Below, piece by piece: positions 7,353 to 12,932 of a stretch of 13,754 nt of DNA; the first letter of the stretch is position 1, and every line of letters starts with the position of its first letter. Both the position numbers and the translations under genes were made by a program. The stretch lies in the NCBI GenBank assembly GCA_036276695.1, contig DASUOI010000016.1:1-13754 (forward strand), written 5' to 3'. Under the pieces are notes generated by a model. That model worked only from the letters and a program-made list of their open reading frames with translations, did no database searches and was not told the origin of the DNA. The stretch comes from JANWLD01 sp036276695. GTDB taxonomy: Bacteria; Patescibacteriota; Saccharimonadia; Saccharimonadales; 2-12-FULL-41-12.

Positions 7353-9004
7353 AAAACATAAAGAAGCTTATAAAAATAGGATCAAAAGGCGATACGATAA
7401 TAGAAATATTGCTGTCTATTACCGTATTAAGCCTGGTTCTTAGCGTGTCCTATGCTCTAGCTAACCGCAGCGCCCAATCCACTCGCCAAGCCCAAGAACG
7501 CGGAGAAGCTCAAAGGCTGGCAGAAGAACAGCTGGAATTATTGCGAGGATACATTACGATTGATCAGCCATGGGAAACCAACCAATGTTTCCGGGAAGAT
7601 AACCCTTCCACTCCGGGCAATGAATCTGATGAACCCACTTCGAATATAGTTGATTGCCAGAACAGGGGCGCAGGAGAGAGATATAACCTCAGGGTTGATA
7701 CGCCTTTGGACAATACCTACACCGTTTACGTGACTTGGCCTAATGTGAAAGGCGGGACGGATGAGCTAACTTTATCCTATAAGCTTCCAGCAACCGGTGA
7801 TATCCCCTCGACGCCTCTTTATCAGTGCGGTAATGATATTGATGATGGACCCACGTTTGACGGCGTAAAAGACGAAAACGACCCGGATTGCTGGGCTGTA
7901 CCCGGACATCCGGCTTCATATGACCCCACTAGAGATGTTGAAGACCCTCCTAAGGCTTGCGCCGACGGAATAGACAATGATAGTCCTCCAGACGGTGTGT
8001 TTGACCACTCAAGTGTTAACCCGGTTAATCCTGATCCAGGATGTGATAACCCGGAGGATAATAATGAATATGATCCCCCACCCCCGCCTTTTATATGGGA
8101 TGCTTTAGGTGCCGGATATAGCTTCTGCGCCCCCGATAGGACTTTATACAACCCGTTTGGCGATGGCCACGACGGCTGCCTAAGGTCAGGCAATGCTATG
8201 TATGCTTACCGCAACTTTAATGCCGTGTATGGTGGTATTCCGAACGGGCTTAAAGCGGGGAATGCGACTTTACGCATATGCTACCAGAATCATGGCACTG
8301 ATAGGCCTGACGGCTACGCGGATTATAAGCTCAAAGCTACCGTCGGACATGGCACTACGCGGGTAATCTCGCTCCCGTGGCGGACTTCCGCCGGCTGTGT
8401 CAATACGAGCGTAACAGTTGAAGAAGTTAATTCATCGGATGTGCGGCTAATCTGGTTTAATGACGCATGGGTGGGTGGGGACGCAAATCTTCGTATAAAC
8501 AGTATTCAGATAAGACAGGAGTTCAGCGAAGGGACAACGCCGGCAAATCAAGCTATTGACGGCGAAGATTATATATCTTGCGAACTCGGCGGTTCTTCTG
8601 GCTATTGCATTAGAAGCGATGCTTTATATGCGAACTCCGTGTATTCCTTGTCCTCGGCTTCTACTAATCCGCCTTTTGTAACCAAATACAGGTTCAATTC
8701 GTCGATTACACCAGGGAATTATGACTTGAGCCTGACTTACTTTAATGGCGACTACGACACTCTGCCGGCTCCTCCTGGCTATAGCTATAGCGTCACAGTC
8801 GACTACCCTGGCGGGTCTAGGACATTCAGCTTGCCCATAGAAAATAATTTGCAGAGCAGGCACATACGCCAAGCATATCTGAATAACATAAATATTACCG
8901 GAGGCAGCCCGACTATAACCGTAAGGTGGAATAATGACCACTATAATCCTGGGGTGTTTGATGCGAATTTCGGAATTAACTCTATAATGCTGACAAAAAG
9001 GTAA
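7349..9004 (+). CDS. Large modular minor pilin (PilV/GspI-position), candidate tip adhesin with tandem CBM-like modules
   Basis: The start is ATG 7349, overlapping the upstream TGA by 4 bases; an in-frame GTG at 7340 is less likely. The 551 residues begin with leader MKNIKKLIKIGSKG, cleavage after Gly14, an unusual Asp15 at mature +1 and Glu19 at +5. The helix leads into AQRLAEEQLELLR (54-66), typical of PilV/GspI. Then come two Cys-bounded Asp/Asn-rich segments (Cys160-Cys181; Cys204-Cys232 with ADGIDND), similar to calcium-binding DGIDND repeats, and a PPPPP linker before Trp250. Two homologous beta-rich modules follow (about 251-392 and 402-550). Each holds a Cys pair near its start and ends in a matching signature: Asn371-Asp372...Asp378-Ala-Asn380 and Asn529-Asp530...Asp538-Ala-Asn540, then INSI. 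These resemble the calcium and sugar site of CBM36/CBM60 modules. It is far longer than ordinary PilV. By inference it is a glycan-binding tip subunit; binding is unproven. Confidence 0.85.
   Translation: MKNIKKLIKIGSKGDTIIEILLSITVLSLVLSVSYALANRSAQSTRQAQERGEAQRLAEEQLELLRGYITIDQPWETNQCFREDNPSTPGNESDEPTSNIVDCQNRGAGERYNLRVDTPLDNTYTVYVTWPNVKGGTDELTLSYKLPATGDIPSTPLYQCGNDIDDGPTFDGVKDENDPDCWAVPGHPASYDPTRDVEDPPKACADGIDNDSPPDGVFDHSSVNPVNPDPGCDNPEDNNEYDPPPPPFIWDALGAGYSFCAPDRTLYNPFGDGHDGCLRSGNAMYAYRNFNAVYGGIPNGLKAGNATLRICYQNHGTDRPDGYADYKLKATVGHGTTRVISLPWRTSAGCVNTSVTVEEVNSSDVRLIWFNDAWVGGDANLRINSIQIRQEFSEGTTPANQAIDGEDYISCELGGSSGYCIRSDALYANSVYSLSSASTNPPFVTKYRFNSSITPGNYDLSLTYFNGDYDTLPAPPGYSYSVTVDYPGGSRTFSLPIENNLQSRHIRQAYLNNINITGGSPTITVRWNNDHYNPGVFDANFGINSIMLTKR
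8099..9001 (+). repeat. Tandem protein-level duplication: two CBM-like beta modules
   Basis: Module 1 is encoded by about 8099-8524 and module 2 by about 8552-9001. Aligned landmarks in order are GCLRSGNAMYAY with GYCIRSDALYAN, LKAGNATLRICYQN with ITPGNYDLSLTYFN, the VISLPW and TFSLPI strands, and the terminal IWFNDAW...DANLRINSI with RWNNDHY...DANFGINSI. The DNA copies have diverged too far to be called nucleotide repeats, so the duplication is old. Confidence 0.7.
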
Positions 9005-9012
9005 GAGCTGAC

Positions 9013-9672
9013 ATGCTTTTAATTAATAGGGCGGGACGCAAAATAAATAAATCAAACAAAGGGTTTACTATAGTTGAGCTGATGATAGCTACCAGCATAT
9101 TTGGTGTAATCCTTATAGTCGCTGCCAGCGGAGTAATCGCCATAGGGAGGATATATTATAAAGGAATCACATCCTCTAAGGCGCAGGAGACATCAAGATC
9201 TATAATTGATACTATTTCCCGAACAATTCAATTTACTGGGCAGCCCATATCTACAGGCAGTGATGCCTCCGGGGCCCAGTCTTTGTGTTTTGGCGAAGAT
9301 CGTTATTCTTACACAATCGACCAGCCAGTCACGGGTTCTGCTGATTTAATTGGATTAAAATATGATAAGAGAACCGATTTGAGTACTTGCGCGCCTATTG
9401 AGCCCGATGATCCTGCAGGTTCGGAACTTCTTCCAGAGAATATCAGGCTTTTGGATCTCAGAGTTACTTCAATTAACCCGGAACTCTTTAAAATCAATGT
9501 CAAGGTAGCTTATGGCGATAACGATTTACTCACGCATTATCCGGCTAATGCAGATGAGACCTCGCCGCCTACGGCACCCCCTGCCTCCGGTCTTTGCAGG
9601 CCCAGCATAGTCGGCGGTAATTTCTGCGCTACATCCGAGCTTGAAACTATAGTTAATAAACGTGTAAAATAG
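9013..9672 (+). CDS. Minor pilin, PilW/GspJ-like
   Basis: Prepilin-like protein of 219 residues. The leader (1-17) ends in NKG; mature Phe18 and Glu22 at +5 open the helix FTIVELMIATSIFGVILIVAASG. An FTIVELMIA start followed by a long helix (SSKAQETSRSIIDTISRTIQF) is typical of PilW/GspJ/ComGF proteins. The globular part has four cysteines and a proline-rich loop near residues 182-190. It follows the PilV-position gene by 8 bases with only a weak ribosome-binding site (AAGAGCTG). Third place in the four-gene set also matches PilW/GspJ. In T2SS and T4P, this subunit forms a tip trimer with the I and K subunits. Confidence 0.8.
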   Translation: MLLINRAGRKINKSNKGFTIVELMIATSIFGVILIVAASGVIAIGRIYYKGITSSKAQETSRSIIDTISRTIQFTGQPISTGSDASGAQSLCFGEDRYSYTIDQPVTGSADLIGLKYDKRTDLSTCAPIEPDDPAGSELLPENIRLLDLRVTSINPELFKINVKVAYGDNDLLTHYPANADETSPPTAPPASGLCRPSIVGGNFCATSELETIVNKRVK

Positions 9673-9694
9673 CTTATGGTAATAGAATAGTTCA

Positions 9695-10744
9695 ATGAAA
9701 ATCAAAAAACACATACGCAAGCTAGGGGAAGATCAATCCGGCATTGCGTCCATGGTAATAGTTATATTGATTATGACTCTGCTGACCCTAGTGGTTCTGG
9801 CTATGACTCAAAATGCCAATAGGGAGCAGCGCCAGGCTCTTGATAGACAGCTTAGCAGCCAAGCATTTTATGCGGCGGAATCGGGCGTAAGCGACGCGAA
9901 AGATTTTGTAGTTAACCCGCCGCCTGAGGTAGTGTCACTAGATAATGAAAAATTAGACTGCAACGGAATACACGGGGCAGAAGACGGTAATCAATTCCCC
10001 GGAAAAGAAGCCCAAGTAGGTGAATTTGAAAATACTAAATACACTTGCGTCCTGTATGATCGCACCCCAGAAACTTTAAGATATTCAAATATAGAGGTCG
10101 GTAAATCAACCATACTTCCTATACAGGATATAGGGGGTATACCGGTTGAAAGCCTTACATTTAACTGGACAAAAGAGGACGGCGGTACGAATTTTGGTGG
10201 GTGTCCTGGAACGGGAACTGACTTGCCCAGACAGCTTGCTAGTGATTGTGAAGCCGGGCTATTAAGAATAGAGCTAGTTGACCCTAGTTCTACTAGCAGG
10301 CCAGAGCTGATTGAAAATACATTTGTAGCTTATGTCAGGCCTTCGACCTCCGGCACAGGCTCATTTGGGTATCCTGATGCTTCCGGATCGGTTTCCAAGC
10401 AAGGCGCGGTAGCAAATGGGACGTGCGACAGTAATGGCTGCAGGCTGACAATAAATTCTATAGGCAAAGAGAAGCTATATTTAAATATGCGCTCAATGTA
10501 TAAGTCTAATCAAGTTACAATAACCGGACAAAAGGTAGAAGGTGGCGGAGCGGTAGAGTTTAGAAATGCACAAATGGAGGTGGACTCCACCGGACAGGCA
10601 GGTGACATTTTAAGACGCGTCCAAGAGATGATCGACTTAAGTGGGATAAACAGTGGTTTTATACCTTGGTTTGTTTTGCAAACTTCTTCGGATGTGTGTA
10701 AACAGCTTGAGGTGCGTCCGGATAGAGTTGACGACAACTGTTAA
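9695..10744 (+). CDS. Minor pilin, PilX/GspK-like
   Basis: Protein of 349 residues with an N-terminal PilX-type region: basic start, EDQSG ending at Gly16, hydrophobic helix IASMVIVILIMTLLTLVVLA, then the family hallmark AFYAAESG at 57-64. If cleaved after Gly16, mature position 5 is Val21 rather than Glu, so the conserved Glu5 is missing. This is normal for PilX/GspK proteins, which cap the tip and have no subunit above to receive them. The remaining 280 residues are a Ser/Thr/Gly-rich beta domain with several cysteines, one of them the final residue. It is the last gene of the pilus locus. Its start has little ribosome-binding sequence, and its stop lies 3 bases from the stop of the converging recombinase gene. 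Confidence 0.82.
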   Translation: MKIKKHIRKLGEDQSGIASMVIVILIMTLLTLVVLAMTQNANREQRQALDRQLSSQAFYAAESGVSDAKDFVVNPPPEVVSLDNEKLDCNGIHGAEDGNQFPGKEAQVGEFENTKYTCVLYDRTPETLRYSNIEVGKSTILPIQDIGGIPVESLTFNWTKEDGGTNFGGCPGTGTDLPRQLASDCEAGLLRIELVDPSSTSRPELIENTFVAYVRPSTSGTGSFGYPDASGSVSKQGAVANGTCDSNGCRLTINSIGKEKLYLNMRSMYKSNQVTITGQKVEGGGAVEFRNAQMEVDSTGQAGDILRRVQEMIDLSGINSGFIPWFVLQTSSDVCKQLEVRPDRVDDNC

Positions 10745-10747
10745 TTA

Positions 10748-11665
10748 TTAATCTGCTTTTTTACGATGATATTTTTGATGAACGCTTTTTAAATGAGGGT
10801 CAGTCACATGAGTGTATATTTGGGTTGTAGATATGTTGCTATGTCCGAGCAGTGCCTGGACACTTCTCAAGTCTGCCCCGTTCATTAGCAAATCCGTGGC
10901 AAAGCTGTGCCTTAGGGTATGGGGACTGACATGTTTAGTAATTCCAGCTAACATGGCATATCTGGCAACCATTCTTTGAATACTGCGAGCTGTCAGACGT
11001 TTGTAGTTGCCGCTTTGGTCGGACTTTTTACTACCGCCCACCCTGACGAATAAAGGATTTGAATTATCTGTTCTTTTGTCCAGGTACTTATTTATCCAGC
11101 TGGTGGCTTCTTCGCTGATGAAAATAGGCCTGTCCTTTTGCCCTTTACCCCTGACCATAAATTCTTGTCTTTTGAGGTTAATATGCCCTTTATCTAGACC
11201 TACCAACTCCGAGACTCTAAGTCCGCTGGAATAAAGAAGCTCCAATATAGCTCTATCACGAAGACCGTTTTCACGCGTTGTATCAGGCTCGGCTAGCAGA
11301 CGGTGCATTTCTTCGTCATTCAAGAAAGTTACCTGGACTCGTTTAGTTCGAGCCAGCTCTATTTTGTCGGCTGGCAAGGCGTTTATATCACGCTTAGCGC
11401 AATATTTTAGGAAGCTGCGAAACGCTATCAAGTGATAATTCTGGGTGGTTTTTTGCAACTCGTCCGACGTATTCGTTCCCAGCCGATTTAACCAAAGCCT
11501 CCATTTACGTATCAGTTCCAGATCGATTTCCAAAACATCTATATCCCCGGCAAAATCAATCAATCTCGTAAGGTAATGATCATAATTTTCTATTGTCTTT
11601 TGGGAACGATTTTGTTCGATCTCCAGATATTCCAAGAAATCTGTCTTAAGTTTTGATATTTTCAT
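10748..11665 (-). CDS. XerC/XerD-type tyrosine site-specific recombinase
   Basis: Tyrosine recombinase of 305 residues, the usual Xer length. An N-terminal SAM-like core-binding domain (about 5-90, FLEYLEIEQNRSQKTIENY) precedes the catalytic domain. The complete active site is visible: Arg150 in SSGLRVSEL, Lys174 in RGKGQKDR, His249 and Arg252 in SPHTLRHSFATDLL, His275 in LLGHSNIST, and nucleophile Tyr284 in TQIYTHV. Xer enzymes resolve chromosome dimers at dif. Lineages with one Xer use it alone (XerA/XerH/XerS style), and I cannot tell from this window whether a partner exists. It converges on the pilus operon and diverges from ndk, and nothing nearby suggests an integrative element, so a housekeeping role is favoured. 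The ATG has no strong ribosome-binding site. Confidence 0.93.
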   Translation of the reverse strand: MKISKLKTDFLEYLEIEQNRSQKTIENYDHYLTRLIDFAGDIDVLEIDLELIRKWRLWLNRLGTNTSDELQKTTQNYHLIAFRSFLKYCAKRDINALPADKIELARTKRVQVTFLNDEEMHRLLAEPDTTRENGLRDRAILELLYSSGLRVSELVGLDKGHINLKRQEFMVRGKGQKDRPIFISEEATSWINKYLDKRTDNSNPLFVRVGGSKKSDQSGNYKRLTARSIQRMVARYAMLAGITKHVSPHTLRHSFATDLLMNGADLRSVQALLGHSNISTTQIYTHVTDPHLKSVHQKYHRKKAD

Positions 11666-11702
11666 TTTAACGATGATTATTGGTTTTTCTATTTATCTTT
11701 TC

Positions 11703-11708
11703 ATTATA
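11703..11708 (-). promoter_or_regulatory. Predicted -10 element of the recombinase promoter
   Basis: On the minus strand this reads TATAAT, a perfect -10, 37 bases upstream of the recombinase ATG. Transcription would start near 11696. No clear -35 is seen 16-18 bases further upstream (CGTAAA at best). Confidence 0.45.
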
Positions 11709-11741
11709 CTCTATGTGTTAAACCCTTTACGCTCATGTATC

Positions 11742-11750
11742 TGTTATAAT
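11742..11750 (+). promoter_or_regulatory. Extended -10 promoter of ndk
   Basis: TGTTATAAT contains a perfect TATAAT (11745-11750) with TGn extension. Transcription would begin near 11757, 27 bases before the ndk ATG, leaving room for the AAGGA ribosome-binding site at 11772-11776. No good -35 is present at standard spacing. With the opposite-strand -10 about 40 bases away, this forms a compact divergent promoter region. The tRNA and the two following genes probably share this transcript. Confidence 0.6.
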
Positions 11751-11783
11751 TTACTAAATAAACCAAATTAAAAGGAAATTTAA

Positions 11784-12248
11784 ATGGAAAAAACCTTAAT
11801 TATCGCCAAGCCTGACGCTCTTCAGCGCGGTCTTGTCGGAGAGATTGTGCGCCGCTTTGAATTAAAAGGCCTTAAATTAATAGGCATCAAGATGCTTTCG
11901 CTTAGCGACGAGCTTTTGCAAAAACATTATAGAGAACACTTAGAAAAAGACTTTTATGAAGGTTTGGAAAAATTTATGAAAAGCTCCCCGGTAGTCATAA
12001 TGGCTTGGGAGGGTTATGAATGCATAAACTCAGTTCGCTCAATAGTAGGGCATACCAATCCGCGGCTAGCCGAAGCCGGTACTATAAGAGGGGATATGTC
12101 CATAGGGACCGGCCGTAATCTTATACATGCCTCGGACAGTAAAAAAAGCGGTGAAGTCGAAGTAAATACATTTTTTAAAGACGACGAGCTGTTTAAATAC
12201 GAAAAGTCGGAGTATTCACACATTTACGAGCCTCACGAAAGACAATAG
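11784..12248 (+). CDS. ndk: Nucleoside diphosphate kinase
   Basis: Cytoplasmic enzyme that passes the gamma phosphate of ATP to NDPs through a phosphohistidine, balancing NTP and dNTP pools. Motifs seen are EKTLIIAKPDA with Lys9, GHTNP (89-93), GTIRGD (99-104), and the active site NLIHASDS with catalytic His115. The 154 residues are slightly longer than the 143 of E. coli because of a charged tail (FKYEKSEYSHIYEPHERQ), seen in many NDK proteins. Ribosome-binding site AAGGA lies 7 bases before the ATG, and an extended -10 promoter lies upstream. The TAG stop is directly followed by the first base of a tRNA. For an organism dependent on salvage, this enzyme would be important for nucleotide interconversion (inference). 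Confidence 0.97.
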   Translation: MEKTLIIAKPDALQRGLVGEIVRRFELKGLKLIGIKMLSLSDELLQKHYREHLEKDFYEGLEKFMKSSPVVIMAWEGYECINSVRSIVGHTNPRLAEAGTIRGDMSIGTGRNLIHASDSKKSGEVEVNTFFKDDELFKYEKSEYSHIYEPHERQ

Positions 12249-12323
12249 GTCCCCGTAGTTCAATGGATAGAACAATTCCCTCCTAAGGAGTAGATAGAGG
12301 TTCGAATCCTCTCGGGGACACCA
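12249..12323 (+). tRNA. tRNA-Arg (anticodon CCU)
   Basis: The full cloverleaf can be drawn: acceptor GTCCCCG/CGGGGAC, D arm GTTC/GAAC, anticodon arm ATTCC/GGAGT with loop CTCCTAA, T arm AGAGG/CCTCT with loop TTCGAAT, discriminator A, and an encoded CCA (12321-12323). The anticodon CCT at 12282-12284 reads the arginine codon AGG, a codon used often in this window. The tRNA begins on the base after the ndk stop codon, so its 5' end must be cut from the ndk mRNA by RNase P unless a promoter lies within ndk. Confidence 0.97.
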
Positions 12324-12371
12324 AGAGCGAGCAAACTTCCAAGCTTTAGCGCACTAGAGTAAACTGTATAT

Positions 12372-12932
12372 ATGGCAAAAGACGTTCAAAACAAAAAAGA
12401 ATTTGATGACCAGATGGAAGGAGAGGAGACGCTATTAGTCTTCAGAAAACATCCTATCGTCATGAGAAAAGGTTTTATTTTAAGCCTTTTCGCCTTAGTT
12501 CTAGGGGTGATTCCTTCGCTGATAAGACCTGAATACAGCTATTTATATGGCGGCTTGGCTGTCGGGGCTTTGCTTGGCCTTATTATTTTTATTCCTTCCT
12601 GGATAAGCTGGTATTTCAGCGCTTACATAGTTACGGATCAGCGTTTGCTCCAAATTAAGCAAAAAGGCTTCTGGACGCGCAGCGTTGTAGACATGAATCT
12701 TAATCAAATACAGATGGTAAATTATGAAGTTGCCGGCATGCAGGAAACAATGCTCGGGTTTGGTACAATAATGATGCAAACTTTTGTTGGAGATTTGGTT
12801 GTACACGATGTACATCATCCGGAAGAAATACAGAAGAAAATACTAGGTATTTTACGAGAAAGAGGCGTTTTAGCCAGCCCCTCTCCGCAGACAATAGCTA
12901 ATAGAAATAAAGGTGAGGATGAAGAAGCTTAA
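12372..12932 (+). CDS. Membrane-anchored bacterial PH-domain protein (bPH2/DUF304-like)
   Basis: Protein of 186 residues. A cytoplasmic N-terminus (EGEETLLVFRKHPIVMRKG) leads to two membrane spans at about 34-51 and 58-80. A C-terminal PH-like beta domain follows, starting with the typical YIVTDQRLLQIKQKGF (85-100) and continuing through DMNLNQIQMVNY to GTIMMQTFVGD. The order (short soluble start, TM hairpin, then yVTdqRll motif) matches the YdbS/YdbT-like bPH2 proteins, whose biochemical role is mostly unknown. The tail is acidic (GEDEEA). The tRNA ends 48 bases upstream; I see no terminator and no clear promoter between them. The next gene starts inside its last codons, so it is coupled to a PpiC-like foldase. 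Confidence 0.85.
   Translation: MAKDVQNKKEFDDQMEGEETLLVFRKHPIVMRKGFILSLFALVLGVIPSLIRPEYSYLYGGLAVGALLGLIIFIPSWISWYFSAYIVTDQRLLQIKQKGFWTRSVVDMNLNQIQMVNYEVAGMQETMLGFGTIMMQTFVGDLVVHDVHHPEEIQKKILGILRERGVLASPSPQTIANRNKGEDEEA

Noticed and set aside
7340..7360. UGA decoded as glycine (Gracilibacteria/Absconditabacteria code)
   Set aside because: Only one gene ends in TGA and none contains an in-frame TGA; glycines in the Walker and GGGD motifs are all GGN, and the ATGA overlap makes sense with TGA as a stop.
7822..8193. 123-aa open frame on the minus strand inside the modular pilin gene
   Set aside because: It lies opposite a clearly coding region with pilin, Cys/Asp-loop and CBM-like motifs; its own translation is low-complexity Ser/Gly/Pro and has no recognisable domain.
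10725..10770. Intrinsic terminator between the last pilin and the Xer gene
   Set aside because: AGTTG/CAACT gives only a 5-bp stem and the T-run is about 17 bases further on; the TTAAT/ATTAA repeat has a one-base loop.
11701..11728. Possible dif-like recombination site next to the Xer gene (TATGTGTTAAA)
   Set aside because: It recalls the XerD arm TTATGTTAAA but has an extra base, and no matching left arm lies at the right spacing. The same bases are better explained by the divergent promoter region.
12296..12323. tRNA 3' end as an integration site (attB) for a mobile element using the nearby recombinase
   Set aside because: No second copy of the tRNA 3' end is visible in the window, the flanking genes are housekeeping genes, and the recombinase looks like a chromosomal Xer rather than an integrase.
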